A stretch of DNA of 64,000 bases from DATDIC01 sp963777625 (GTDB lineage: Bacteria; Pseudomonadota; Alphaproteobacteria; Acetobacterales; Acetobacteraceae). The stretch's first letter is position 1. Every line of letters begins with the position of its first letter. The stretch spans positions 1 through 64,000 of the forward strand of contig CAVZRO010000023.1 in the NCBI GenBank assembly GCA_963777625.1, read 5' to 3'. The position numbers and the translations under genes were made by a program. This document shows positions 16,608-26,946 of this stretch, piece after piece. The notes beneath the pieces are model-generated. The model saw only the letters and a program-made list of their open reading frames with translations, was not told where the DNA came from and did not search any database.

Positions 16608-19600
16608 ATGGCCCGATCTCTTTCGAACCGGCCGGCGCCATATGTGCGGCGACGCCGGCCATCGTGGCAACGGCGTGACGTCCCGCCTCCGATGGTAGGC
16701 AGGAAGGAGACGAGAACGGCGTCAGCTCGCCACCGGCGACCGGGGCAGCCCCACTGGGACGGACCAACGCCAATACCTATCGTCGAGGCGGCGAGTACCG
16801 CAGCGGCATCCTACGCTTTTCCGGTTGTCGGACTGGGAGCATCCGCTGGCGGTCTCGAAGCTTTCAGGAAACTGTTCGACGCGCTTCCAGGTGTCGTTGG
16901 GATGGCCTTCGTCCTGATCCAACACCTTGAGCCGACGCACGACAGCATGCTCGTTGATCTGCTGGCCGACCATACGCCGATGCGGGTCGTCCAGGCAGCG
17001 GACGGGATGCCCGTCGAGCAGGATCATGTCTATGTAATTCCGCCGGGAGTATTCCTCTCGATCCGGGGCGGCGCACTCCGCCTCTCGGGACCGCGGGAGC
17101 GCCACGGCGCGCGCATGCCGTTCGACCATTTCCTGCACTCGCTGGCTGACGAGTGCGGCGGTCGCGCCATCTGTGCCGTCCTCTCGGGTACCGGCGACGA
17201 TGGCAGTCTCGGACTCACGGCCGTCAAGGCGAAGGACGGCCTCGTCATCGCCCAGGACCCGGAGGAAGCCGCCTTCGACGGTATGCCCAAGAGCGCCATT
17301 GCGACCAGCGCCGTGGACCTTGTGCTGCCGGTGGCGGGGATCGCCGGGGCGCTTGCCACGTACAACCAGGAGAGCCGTTCCGAGGCCCTACGTACGGGCT
17401 CGGCGCCTGGCGCCAACAGGGCGGCCGGACTGACCGAAATCATCGACCTGCTGCGCGCGAGCACGCCGCATGATCTCGCCCTCTACAAGCCGGGCACCCT
17501 GAGCCGGCGGATCGAGCGGCGGATGGCTGTGGCGGCCATCGAGGACACCGATCGTTATCTAAAGCTCCTGCGGGAGGACTCGCGCGAGCTTGAGCTCCTT
17601 GCCAAGGACCTGCTCATCCACGTCACGAGCTTTTTCCGCGATGAGGAGGTTTTCGCTCTGCTGGCCCGCACGATCGTCCCCGATCTGGTGCGCGGCCAGA
17701 GCCCAGACCGACCGCTCCGCGTCTGGGTGCCGGGTTGCAGCACGGGCGAGGAAGCCTACTCCCTCGCCATGCTCTTCATCGAGGAGATCACCGCAACGAA
17801 GCGGAACATCAAGCTGCAAATATTCGCGTCCGATGCCGATGAAGCGGCGGTGGTTTTCGCGCGCGACGGCCTCTATCCCGACACGATCCGGGCACAGGTA
17901 TCGTTGGAACGACTGGGTCGCTTCTTTGTCCAGGAGGATCACAGCTACAGGGTGGTCCGCGAGCTGCGCGACACCGTGGTTTTCGCTGTCCACGACCTGC
18001 TTGCGCATGCGCCCTTCTCGCGGGTCGATCTGCTCTCCTGCCGTAACCTGCTGATCTATTTGCAGCCCGAGGCTCAGACTAACCTTCTCTCGCTTTTCCA
18101 CTTCGCTGTCCGCCCGGGCGGCATTCTGCTTCTCGGCACGTCCGAGACGGTGGGCAATGCTGCCGAGGGCTTCGAGCCGCTCTCGAAGAAGTACGGCATC
18201 TATCGACATATCGGCAACGGCCGACTGGGCAAAGTCAGACTTCCGATGGACAGCCGTGCTGGCGGGCAGCTGCATTGGCCTCAGTTTCCGCGGCAGATCG
18301 TGTCGCAGAGCGTCAGTCTCGCGGAACTCTCGCAGCGTGCGCTCCTTGAAGCCTACGCACCGGCATCGGTCCTGATTGACCACAAACGCGCGGGTCTTTT
18401 CTACGTCGGGCCGACCGACCGTTATCTGCGAGTGGCCCCGGGTGAGGCCACCGGAGACCTGCTCGCGATGGCGCGCGAGGGTCTGGGTAGCAAGCTCAGG
18501 GCGGCGATCCGGCAGGCGATCCAAAGCCGTGCGCGAATCGTCGTCTCTGGTGCGCGCGTCAACCGCGAGGGACGCTCCGTCGCGGTCAGCATCGTGGTCC
18601 AGCCGCTACAGGGCGACGGTCAGGATTTGTTGCTGGTCAGCTTCGTGGACGAGATCGAGCGCGACAACCGACCTGAACAAACGGACGCGCCGCCGGCTGA
18701 TGCCGCGCAAATCGCCGAGCTGCAACGTGAACTCGAGGCGACCCGAAAGGAGCTCGAGAGCACCGTGCGCGAACTCGAGCTGTCCAACGAGGAGCTGAAG
18801 GCGATCAACGAAGAGGCCACCTCTGTAAATGAGGAGTACCGGTCCACCAACGAGGAGTTGGAGACCTCAAAAGAGGAACTGCAATCGCTCAACGAGGAAC
18901 TGACTGCCCTCAACGGCCAGCTTCACGAGACGATCGAGCGCCAACGTGCCACCTCCAACGACCTTCGGAACATGTTGAACAGCTCCGACGTCGCGATGGT
19001 CATCCTGGACGCGAACCTAACCATTCGCCTTTTCACGCCGGCCGCGAAAGCGCTCTTCAGCATCATCGCATCCGATGTCGGCCGGCCGCTGGCTGACCTC
19101 ACGCGCCGTTTCCCCCAACGTGGTCTTCTGGCCGATGCCCGGACGGTGCTCGCCGGGTCCGAGCCGATCAGACGTGAGATTGGCGGCGAGAGCGGTGCCT
19201 GGTACATTCAGCGGGTCTTGCCGTACCGCACCCACGACGACAGTGTGGACGGCGTGATCCTCACGTTTACCAACATCTCGGAAAGGAAGGCGGCTGAACG
19301 GGAGATCCAGGAAGCCCGCGCCTATTCCAACAGCATCATCGATACCATTCGCCAGCCGCTTGTTGTGCTCGATGACGAGCTTCATGTCATCTCCGCCAGC
19401 CGCTCCTTCTATCGCGTCTTTGCGACCGAGCCCGACAAGACCGTTGGAAGCCCGCTCTGGGCCGCCGATCCACACCATCTCGATATCCCCGGGCTACGCG
19501 GCTTTCTCGATCTCATCCGATCGAGCGAGGCGCCCGTGGCGGACTACGAAATCGAGATCGAAATCCCGCCGTTTGGCCGGCGGGCACTGCTCCTGGATGC

Positions 19601-21509
19601 CCAGAAGATCCCGGAGGATCCGTCCGCAAAGCGAAAGACCCTAGTGGCGATCGAGGACATCACCGAGCGTAAGCGGGCCGAGCAACAGTTGCAGACAGCC
19701 AGATTGCGGGCGGAGGAAGCCAATCTCGGCAAGTCACGCTTTCTTGCCGCTGTCAGCCACGATCTGCGCCAACCGTTGCAGACGATGAGTTTCTTGCAAG
19801 GAGTGCTCGCGAAGAAGCTCGATGACGAGGACGCCCTGGCGCTGGTTGTGAAGCTTGACGAGACGCTGGGAACGATGTCGGGCATGCTGAACACGCTTCT
19901 CGACATCAACCAGATGGAAGCTGGCGTCGTGCGCTGGGCAGCGGTCACGTTCCCGCTCGATCACGTATTCCAGCAACTGAGGACGGAGTTCGCCTATCAG
20001 GCCGAGGTCAATGGGCTAGGCTGGCGGGTTGTTCGTAGCGGTCTAAGCGTGCGGAGCGACCAACGCCTGCTCGCCGAGATGATCCGCAACCTGGTCTCGA
20101 ACGCGATGAAGTACACGAAGCGGGGAAAGGTCTTGCTCGGCTGTCGTCGGCGGAGCGACAAGGCGCATATCGAGGTTTGGGACACCGGCATCGGCATCCC
20201 CGAGGGGCAACTTCGGTCAATCTTCGAGGAATTTCGCCAGCTGGAAAATCCGGCCCAGGACCATACCCGTGGATTCGGACTCGGCCTCGCCATCGCACAA
20301 CACCTCGGCAGTCTTCTGGGTCATGCCATCGATGTCCGCTCCTGCCCGGGCAGAGGTTCAGTATTTGGCGTCGAAGTACCACTGGGGCACGCTGACCCTG
20401 AAAGATTGCCGCTCCCGCCGGAAGGAGAGACCGGCAAAGTCAAGGTGTATAGCGGTTCGATCCTGGTCATTGAGGACGATCCGGCGGTGCGTAGCGCAGT
20501 GGAGCTCCTCGTCGGCGCCGAGGGCCACCGGGTGGTTTCAGCCGCCGATGGCAGAGAGGCGCTCGCGTTGCTGAGCCGAGGAGCGATCCAGCCGGACATC
20601 ATCGTCGCCGACTATAATCTGCCGGGTGGACTCACCGGCCTTCAGGTTACTGCTCACCTGCGCCAGACGCTTCGTCGAGAGACTCCGGTCATCATCCTGA
20701 CCGGCGACATCTCGGCCGAGACCTCGCGGGAGATCACGCGGCTGGGGTGCGCACAACTCAACAAGCCGGCAAAGGCGGAGGAGCTGACCAATCTTGTTCA
20801 GCGCATCCTTCGCAAGTCACGCGGGTCGGACGCTCCGCCAAGCGCTCCGGGCCCGGCCGGCCCGGCCGAAGGCTCGCAAACGCCCACGGTCTTTGTCATC
20901 GACGACGACGACGCGTTGCGTAGGGCGATGGAGCGGTTGCTTCAGTCGACGGGACAGCCAGTCGAGGTCTTCGCAAACGCCGAGACATTTCTACAGGAGT
21001 ACCGGCCGGGCCGCACCGGATGTCTCGTGGTCGACGCCCGGCTGCCCGACCTGAGTGGAGTTGCGCTGTTGGAACGGCTCAAGGCCGAGGACCACCAGCT
21101 ACCAGCCATCATGCTCACCGGATACGGCGATGTGACGACCGCGGTGCACGCGATGAAAGCGGGCGCCATCGATTTCATTGAGAAACCGGTCCGCCCCGAC
21201 GAACTGCTCGCCAGCATTCAGCGCGCCCTGAAACAGACGCGCGATACCGCGGAGCGTTCCGCGGAGCACCAGGCGGCGGTCGCGCGCATCAACAAGCTCA
21301 CCGCCCGTGAACGTCAGATCCTGGACCTGATCATCGCCGGTCACGCCAACAAGGAGATTGCCTATCGCCTCTGCATCAATCAGCGCACGGTCGAGAACCA
21401 TCGTGCCACGGTCATGAAAAAGACCGGCACGAGATCGCTTCCGAAGCTGGTCCGCCTGGTGCTCATCGCCAACGATAGCGTGTCGCCGGACCGGCAAGAC
21501 TCCCCCTAG
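16608..21509 (+). CDS. CheB-CheR-PAS-histidine kinase-receiver-receiver-LuxR fusion protein
   Basis: One 1633-residue polypeptide carries a whole signalling pathway. Residues 70-250 are a CheB methylesterase domain with catalytic S79 (GASAGG), H106 and D197 (GTGDDG). Residues 275-530 are a CheR methyltransferase domain with SFFRD and the SAM motif PGCSTGEEAYSLAM. Residues 695-785 are a long glutamate-rich coiled coil. Two PAS domains follow (about 785-895 and 905-1022). The kinase has HisKA H1051 (SHDLRQ) and an HATPase with NLVSNAMKYT, DTGIGI and GFGLGLA. Two receivers have D1335 and D1476, and the second joins a FixJ/NarL-type HTH (1563-1620), so the protein can act directly on DNA. No transmembrane segment is seen, so it is probably a cytosolic stress or redox sensor. 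ATG 16692 is an alternative start. Confidence 0.92.
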   Translation: MARSLSNRPAPYVRRRRPSWQRRDVPPPMVGRKETRTASARHRRPGQPHWDGPTPIPIVEAASTAAASYAFPVVGLGASAGGLEAFRKLFDALPGVVGMAFVLIQHLEPTHDSMLVDLLADHTPMRVVQAADGMPVEQDHVYVIPPGVFLSIRGGALRLSGPRERHGARMPFDHFLHSLADECGGRAICAVLSGTGDDGSLGLTAVKAKDGLVIAQDPEEAAFDGMPKSAIATSAVDLVLPVAGIAGALATYNQESRSEALRTGSAPGANRAAGLTEIIDLLRASTPHDLALYKPGTLSRRIERRMAVAAIEDTDRYLKLLREDSRELELLAKDLLIHVTSFFRDEEVFALLARTIVPDLVRGQSPDRPLRVWVPGCSTGEEAYSLAMLFIEEITATKRNIKLQIFASDADEAAVVFARDGLYPDTIRAQVSLERLGRFFVQEDHSYRVVRELRDTVVFAVHDLLAHAPFSRVDLLSCRNLLIYLQPEAQTNLLSLFHFAVRPGGILLLGTSETVGNAAEGFEPLSKKYGIYRHIGNGRLGKVRLPMDSRAGGQLHWPQFPRQIVSQSVSLAELSQRALLEAYAPASVLIDHKRAGLFYVGPTDRYLRVAPGEATGDLLAMAREGLGSKLRAAIRQAIQSRARIVVSGARVNREGRSVAVSIVVQPLQGDGQDLLLVSFVDEIERDNRPEQTDAPPADAAQIAELQRELEATRKELESTVRELELSNEELKAINEEATSVNEEYRSTNEELETSKEELQSLNEELTALNGQLHETIERQRATSNDLRNMLNSSDVAMVILDANLTIRLFTPAAKALFSIIASDVGRPLADLTRRFPQRGLLADARTVLAGSEPIRREIGGESGAWYIQRVLPYRTHDDSVDGVILTFTNISERKAAEREIQEARAYSNSIIDTIRQPLVVLDDELHVISASRSFYRVFATEPDKTVGSPLWAADPHHLDIPGLRGFLDLIRSSEAPVADYEIEIEIPPFGRRALLLDAQKIPEDPSAKRKTLVAIEDITERKRAEQQLQTARLRAEEANLGKSRFLAAVSHDLRQPLQTMSFLQGVLAKKLDDEDALALVVKLDETLGTMSGMLNTLLDINQMEAGVVRWAAVTFPLDHVFQQLRTEFAYQAEVNGLGWRVVRSGLSVRSDQRLLAEMIRNLVSNAMKYTKRGKVLLGCRRRSDKAHIEVWDTGIGIPEGQLRSIFEEFRQLENPAQDHTRGFGLGLAIAQHLGSLLGHAIDVRSCPGRGSVFGVEVPLGHADPERLPLPPEGETGKVKVYSGSILVIEDDPAVRSAVELLVGAEGHRVVSAADGREALALLSRGAIQPDIIVADYNLPGGLTGLQVTAHLRQTLRRETPVIILTGDISAETSREITRLGCAQLNKPAKAEELTNLVQRILRKSRGSDAPPSAPGPAGPAEGSQTPTVFVIDDDDALRRAMERLLQSTGQPVEVFANAETFLQEYRPGRTGCLVVDARLPDLSGVALLERLKAEDHQLPAIMLTGYGDVTTAVHAMKAGAIDFIEKPVRPDELLASIQRALKQTRDTAERSAEHQAAVARINKLTARERQILDLIIAGHANKEIAYRLCINQRTVENHRATVMKKTGTRSLPKLVRLVLIANDSVSPDRQDSP

Positions 21510-21544
21510 GTCGCGCAGCCGGACCAAGCCGTGCAAGACGCCAC

Positions 21545-21760
21545 TTAGAGATCAATCCGTTTCAGCGCGGCGCCTCTGTGCATCGCGATGTGATCAGTCT
21601 TGTCGCTCTTGATTTCGTACTGCGGGTCGTCGTCGGTGGCATGGTGCGTATACCCTTTGTAGTCGACGTTTTTCGTGTGCACCTTGATGATCGTGCCGCT
21701 GACGTGCCCGGCTTCCGAATTCCAGGTCACATGATCTCCGACTTCGAATCGCTTTGTCAC
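21545..21760 (-). CDS. DUF2945 (HVA1/TUDOR-like) small protein
   Basis: The 71-residue protein begins MTKRFEVGDHVTWNSEAGHV and continues SGTIIKVHTKNVDYKGYTHHA and DDPQYEIKSDKT, the usual pattern of DUF2945, a small beta-barrel of unknown function. These genes are often found among stress-response and DNA-damage accessory genes. It lies just beyond the 3' end of nuoN on the same strand and could be read through from the nuo operon, but it has its own start with no overlap. Confidence 0.8.
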   Translation of the reverse strand: MTKRFEVGDHVTWNSEAGHVSGTIIKVHTKNVDYKGYTHHATDDDPQYEIKSDKTDHIAMHRGAALKRIDL

Positions 21761-21793
21761 AGTGGTTCGCTCCTGCCGAAACCCGTGGAACCG

Positions 21794-23247
21794 CTATCTC
21801 AGCGCCAACCGGACCGCGGTCATCTGGATGAGATGGATCAGCGGCGTCGGATAGATGCCGAGCAAGATCAGCGCCATGGTGAGCGCCGCAAGCGTGGTAC
21901 CCCTGCCCGCGGCACCGCACCGGCATACACGGTCGCACCGTCCGCGGCAGGCGTGCAGATGGCGACGATAACGCGCAGATAATAGAACAGGCCGATGACG
22001 CTGCCGACAATGAGAGCAATGACCGCGGGCCACATCGTGACGCTGACCCCGGCGGCAATGGCGTAGAACTTGCCGATGAACCCCATCGTCAACGGTATTC
22101 CGGCAAGCGACAGCAGCATCACGGCAAAGATGGCGCCGAGCCACGGCCGCTGCCAGATAAGGCCGCGACAGTCGTCGAGCGCCTCGACCTCGGCCCCTCC
22201 GCTCGATGCCGATAACACCGTTATGATGCCGAAGGCGCCCAAGGTCATCACGAAATAGGCGACGAGGTAGTAGGTCACGGCTTCGATCCGCAATGCGCCC
22301 GCCGCGAGAAGCGCCACCAGCAGATAGCCGAGATGCGCGATCGACGAGTACGCCAGGATGCGCTTTACGTTGTCCTGTAGCAGCGCCAGGAGATTGCCGA
22401 CCAATATCGAGGCGATAGCGACGATCTCGATCATCAGCGGCACGGGGCCGGAGTCGTAGGCGCCGGTGGTCTGGAAGTAGCGCAGCAGCAGAGCGAACAT
22501 CGCTCCCTTGGAGACGACCGCGACAAAAGCCGCCACCGGCGCGGGTGCACCTTCATAGACATCGGGCGCCCACATGTGGAACGGTACGACGGACAGTTTG
22601 AACCCGATCCCGGTAAAGATGAGTGCGAGGCCGGTTAGCCAATAGAGGTCGGGCGGGATCTCCCTCGTGGTGTTCAGCAGCGCGGCGATCCGCGCGAACT
22701 CCAGGGTGCCCAGGCGGGCGTAGGCGAGGGCCATGCCGAATAGCAGCAACGCCGAAGACATTCCGGCCAGGATCAGGTACTTGACGCCGGCCTCGACGGA
22801 CCTCCTTCTGGCGCGAGGATAGGCGATCAGGCCGAGCAACGAGATGCTGAGCGTCTCAAGGCCGAGGAAGAAGGAGGCGAAGTGCGCGCTGGCGACCAGC
22901 GCGGTCGCGCCGAGTGTCGCCAGCAGCACGAGCAGGTAGAACTCCTGCGGTGGCTCCGGGCGCGCCGCGAGATAACCGTACGACAGCAGCAGAACGGCGA
23001 TGCTGGCCGCGAAAATGAGCCCCATGTAGAAGAGCGCGTAGCCGTCGATGACAAACAGCGTTGTGACGTGCCGCGGCTCCACGGTGCTGGCCGGCCAGAT
23101 TGCGGCCAGGGACAGCACGAGCCCCAGCAGTGACACGGCGGCGGTCAGCCGATGGTGCCGATGGAACGCAATCATCAGCATGACGATCGTCACGGCGCCG
23201 CCGACAACAATGGACGGGAGGATGGCGATGAGGTCGCTACCGTTCAT
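21794..23247 (-). pseudogene. nuoN: NADH-quinone oxidoreductase subunit N, frameshifted near the C-terminus
   Basis: NuoN is one of three antiporter-like proton-pumping subunits of complex I. About 447 residues are read in one frame with many hydrophobic segments and the core motifs KYLILAGMSSALLLFGMA, FKLSVVPFHMWAPDVYEGAP and AYSSIAHLGYLL. At a C4 run (21900-21903, G4 on the coding strand) the frame is lost; one more G would continue into GTTLAALTMALILLGIYPTPL and a stop at 21794. The gene may therefore be intact in the real genome. As written, the last membrane helix is missing. Confidence 0.85.
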
Positions 23248-23250
23248 GAG

Positions 23251-24753
23251 TCACCGCAGCGCCAATGGGCGTTCCGAAGCGGCGACGCGCTGCACATTCG
23301 CGAGGCCAGTTCGGGCAGTGTCGATCACCGGTTGCGGATAGAGCCCGAGCCAGATGAGGGTCACGATCATCGGCACCATGATGATCATGTGGCGTGACGA
23401 GAAGTCGGCCAGTACGGTGGTTCCCCGGGGCTCGCCATGAAAAACCCGCTGGACGAAGACGAGCGCGTAGATGGTGGATACCACCAGGCCCAGCGTCCCG
23501 ACGATTGCGAACCCGCTGGCAACACGATAGGTGCCGAAGAGCACCATGAACTCGCCGACGAAATTGCCGAGGCCCGGCAGTCCGAGCGAGGCGATGGCGA
23601 AGAACAGGCCGATCGCGCCGATGCGCGGTGCGCTCGTCCACAACCCGCCGATCCGGCGCATGTCGCGGGTCTGGAGACGCTCCTGGAGCGCGCCGACCAG
23701 GATGAAGAGAGCGCCCGTGCTGAGGCCGTGCGCCAGCATCTGCACGACCGCACCCTGCAGCGCGAGCGCGTTCCAGGCGTAAATGCCGAGCAGGACGAAG
23801 CCCAAATGGCTGACGCTGGTGTAGGCGACGAGCCGCTTCATGTCGTACTGCGCGAAGGAGAGCACCGCGCCGTAGAGGATGCCGATGACGCCGAGTGCCA
23901 TCGCGATCGGCGCAAAGCGTGCGGAGGCTGCGGGGAAGAGCGGGACCGCGAAGCGCAGCAAGCCGTAAGCGCCGGTCTTCAGGAGCAGGCCGGCGAGGAC
24001 GACGCTGCCGGCGGTCGGCGCTTCGGTATGGGCATCCGGCAGCCAGGTGTGGAACGGCACCGCTGGCAGCTTGACGGTGAACGCCACGAAGAACCCGAGC
24101 ATGATCCACATCGCCGTCCCCGGATCGAGCCGAACGTGAGCCAGCGTGAAATAGTCGAATGTCAGCGTGCCGGTCTGGTGGAAATTGATGAAGGCCAGCG
24201 CCAGAATCGCCGCGAACATCAGCAACCCGCTCCCCTGGGTGAACAGGAAGAACTTGACCGCCGCATAGATCCGACGCTCGTGACCCCAGACGGCGATCAG
24301 GAAGTACATCGGCACCAGCATCAGTTCCCAGAAGAAGAAAAACAGGAACAGGTCGAGCGCCAGGAACACGCCGATGACGCCTGCCAAGGTCAGCAGGAGG
24401 TTGAAGTGGAAAAACCCCACCTGCGTGACGATCTCGCTCCAGGAAGCGAGTACCGATACCATGCCGAGTCCGATGGTCAGGAGGATCAGCAGCAGGCTCA
24501 GGCCGTCGAGTCCGAGGTGGAACCTGATCCCAAGCTGGGGGATCCAGGGCCAATCGACATTCGCGAGCCATGCGCCGTTGGTGGTGATGCTGACGGCGCC
24601 GCGATGCTCCGCCCATCGTACCAGCACGAGCACGAGGTCGACCGTCAGGACAGCGAGCGAGAGCCAGCGTGGCCAGGAGTTGTTGCGCCGCTCGCTTAGC
24701 GCCGCCAGCACGCCGCCGATGAGTGGAGTAAGGATAAGCCACAGCAGGATCAT
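23251..24753 (-). CDS. nuoM: NADH-quinone oxidoreductase subunit M
   Basis: NuoM is an antiporter-like proton-pumping subunit of complex I. The 500 residues form about 14 membrane helices. The conserved glutamate region FFFFWELMLVPMYFLI, the lysine region TQGSGLLMF, and VKLPAVPFHTWLPDAHTEAPT with LLKTGAYGLLRF are present. It overlaps nuoL by 4 nt (ATGA), and nuoN follows after 3 nt, so the genes are tightly coupled. Confidence 0.97.
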   Translation of the reverse strand: MILLWLILTPLIGGVLAALSERRNNSWPRWLSLAVLTVDLVLVLVRWAEHRGAVSITTNGAWLANVDWPWIPQLGIRFHLGLDGLSLLLILLTIGLGMVSVLASWSEIVTQVGFFHFNLLLTLAGVIGVFLALDLFLFFFFWELMLVPMYFLIAVWGHERRIYAAVKFFLFTQGSGLLMFAAILALAFINFHQTGTLTFDYFTLAHVRLDPGTAMWIMLGFFVAFTVKLPAVPFHTWLPDAHTEAPTAGSVVLAGLLLKTGAYGLLRFAVPLFPAASARFAPIAMALGVIGILYGAVLSFAQYDMKRLVAYTSVSHLGFVLLGIYAWNALALQGAVVQMLAHGLSTGALFILVGALQERLQTRDMRRIGGLWTSAPRIGAIGLFFAIASLGLPGLGNFVGEFMVLFGTYRVASGFAIVGTLGLVVSTIYALVFVQRVFHGEPRGTTVLADFSSRHMIIMVPMIVTLIWLGLYPQPVIDTARTGLANVQRVAASERPLALR

Positions 24754-26636
24754 GCGAACACCAGGATCGCGATGAGGACGACGGACCCGCTTACAATGCC
24801 CGCCGCGTACCAGCGTACCCGGCCGGTCTGCGAATCGCTGAGCCGCCGATAGGCTGCTTGGCTCAACAGGGCCACGCCGTTATAGAAACTGTCGATGAAA
24901 TCCGCCTGATCGACGCGGGCGAACCACAGAAAGGGCTGGACCAGGGTCCGGTCATACAGCCAGTCGAACCCCCAATCGTTCTCCCAGAAACGCTGCAGCG
25001 CCAGCATCGCCGGCGACTGGACCAGAGACTGAACGAGGGTGGGCCGGCGGCGGAACGCGATATAGGCGATGCCGACGCCCAGCAGGGCAGTGATCGCGGC
25101 GACCGCGGACAACCCCGCCTCGAGGTTCGAGCCGGCCGACATCGCGGCACTCGGCGCCGGTAACGCCGACTGCATCAGCCGGGTGAAGCTCGGCACGTTG
25201 CCGAGATAAGGCGGGATCTCGACGAACCCGCCCGCCAGGGCGAGGAAGGAAAGCACGACCAACGGGATGGCGATACAAGCGCCGGTCGTTCCCGTGGGAA
25301 CGAGCTTGACGGCGCCGAAGAAGACGACAAAGACGGCGCGGAAGATGTAGATCGCGGTCAGCAAGGCGCCGAGCAGCCCGGCGGCCCAGAGCCACGGCCC
25401 AGCGGCGCCGTCGGACCAGGCTTCCCACAGAATAAGATCCTTGCTGTAGAAGCCAGCGTCGATGAGCGGCAGCGCGGCGAGCGAGATGCTGCCGATAAGG
25501 AAGGTCCAGAACGCGAGCGGCAAGCGTTGCCGCAGGCCGCCCATCTTGAAGATATCGTGCTCCTCGCCGAGGCGCTGGACGACCACGCCGGCCGCGAGGA
25601 ACAGCAGCGCCTTGAAGAAGGCATGAGTCATGAAGTGGAAGATGGCGGCGGACCAGGCGCCGACCCCGAGCGCCAGGAACATGTAGCCGATCTGGCTGAT
25701 GGTCGAGTAAGCCAGAATGCGCTTGAGGTCGGTCTGGTTGAGCGCGCTGAAGCCGGCCAGGAGCAGCGTCAGCGCGCCCACGATCGCGACGGCGGTGCGA
25801 ACGGGTGGCGCGAGGTCGTAGAGGATGTGCATTCGCGCGATGAGATAGACGCCAGCCGTTACCATGGTCGCGGCATGGATGAGCGCGCTGACTGGTGTGG
25901 GACCCGCCATGGCGTCGGGCAACCAGGTCTGCAGCGGCAATTGCGCCGACTTGCCGACTGCCCCGCCGAGCAGCAGCGCCGCCGCCGCGATGGCCGGCCC
26001 GGCGCCAACCGGCCACGTCTGCGCCGCCCGATGCATCAGCGGCTGGATGTCGAGCGTACCGAGATCGGTGAAGAGAAGGAAAAGACCGATCGCCATGGCC
26101 GTGTCGCCGACCCGGGTGACGATGAATGCCTTGCGCGCGGCCAGGCCGTTGACTGGGTCGCGATACCAGAAGCCGATCAGCAGGTAGCTGCACAGGCCCA
26201 CGCCTTCCCAACCGAGATAGAGGAACAACAGGTTGTCGGCGAGAACGAGGATCAGCATCGAAGCGACGAACAGGTTCATGTAGGCGAAATATCGGCTGTA
26301 CCCTTCGTCCGTGCTCATGAACTCGGCGGAGTAGAGGTGGATAAGGAAGCTGACGAAGGCAACGACCAACATCATCAGCCCCGACAGGGCATCAAGGTAG
26401 AATCCGACATGTGGCGTGAAGCCGGCGATTGCGATCCAGGACCAGACGATTTCGGTGGTTGGCTTCGGCGCGCCCAGGAAGGCGAGCATGACGACCAGCG
26501 CCAGGACCGCCGAAATGGCGACCGAGCTGACACCGATCCAGGCGATCCAGCGTTTCGCCAGCAGGCCGGCGGACGCGAACAGGATCGCGAAGCCGAGGAG
26601 TGGCAGAGCCGGGACGAGTGGCAAGAGGCTGAGCAT
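24750..26636 (-). CDS. nuoL: NADH-quinone oxidoreductase subunit L
   Basis: NuoL is the distal proton-pumping subunit of complex I, with a long lateral helix at its C-terminus. The 628 residues from ATG 26636 (MLSLLPLVPALPLLGFAIL) contain FLYLGWEGVGLCSYLLIGFW, GKSAQLPLQTWLPDAMAGPT and AYSTISQIGYMFLALG. I rejected the longer upstream frame because it overlaps nuoK in a non-conserved way. nuoK ends 2 nt upstream and nuoM overlaps its stop. Confidence 0.96.
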   Translation of the reverse strand: MLSLLPLVPALPLLGFAILFASAGLLAKRWIAWIGVSSVAISAVLALVVMLAFLGAPKPTTEIVWSWIAIAGFTPHVGFYLDALSGLMMLVVAFVSFLIHLYSAEFMSTDEGYSRYFAYMNLFVASMLILVLADNLLFLYLGWEGVGLCSYLLIGFWYRDPVNGLAARKAFIVTRVGDTAMAIGLFLLFTDLGTLDIQPLMHRAAQTWPVGAGPAIAAAALLLGGAVGKSAQLPLQTWLPDAMAGPTPVSALIHAATMVTAGVYLIARMHILYDLAPPVRTAVAIVGALTLLLAGFSALNQTDLKRILAYSTISQIGYMFLALGVGAWSAAIFHFMTHAFFKALLFLAAGVVVQRLGEEHDIFKMGGLRQRLPLAFWTFLIGSISLAALPLIDAGFYSKDLILWEAWSDGAAGPWLWAAGLLGALLTAIYIFRAVFVVFFGAVKLVPTGTTGACIAIPLVVLSFLALAGGFVEIPPYLGNVPSFTRLMQSALPAPSAAMSAGSNLEAGLSAVAAITALLGVGIAYIAFRRRPTLVQSLVQSPAMLALQRFWENDWGFDWLYDRTLVQPFLWFARVDQADFIDSFYNGVALLSQAAYRRLSDSQTGRVRWYAAGIVSGSVVLIAILVFA

Positions 26637-26637
26637 G

Positions 26638-26946
26638 TCAGCCCCGCATCCGGTCTGCCGCGTCGGCGTCGAGCGTCTCACGCTGATGATAGAACCGCAG
26701 GATGAGCGCCAGGCCGACCGAGACTTCGGCGGCGGCGAGCGCCAGGATGAGAATGAACATGACCTGGCCGTCGGCCTGCCCCCAACGCGCCCCGGCGACA
26801 ATGAACGCCAGCCCCGCCGCGTTCAGCATGATCTCGACCGACATCAGCATGAAGATGAGGTCACGGCGCATCAGGACGCCGATCGTCCCGAGCGCGAAGA
26901 GGACTATCGCCAGCAGCAGCCCGTATTGCATCGGAACGACGTTCAT
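26638..26946 (-). CDS. nuoK: NADH-quinone oxidoreductase subunit K
   Basis: NuoK is a small subunit of 102 residues with three membrane helices. The conserved glutamates lie in FMLMSVEIMLNAAGLAFI and ALAAAEVSVGLALIL, which are part of the proton channel. It is read from ATG 26946, overlapping nuoJ by 4 nt. A longer frame runs further upstream but only overlaps nuoJ. Size and motif positions are typical. Confidence 0.95.
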   Translation of the reverse strand: MNVVPMQYGLLLAIVLFALGTIGVLMRRDLIFMLMSVEIMLNAAGLAFIVAGARWGQADGQVMFILILALAAAEVSVGLALILRFYHQRETLDADAADRMRG

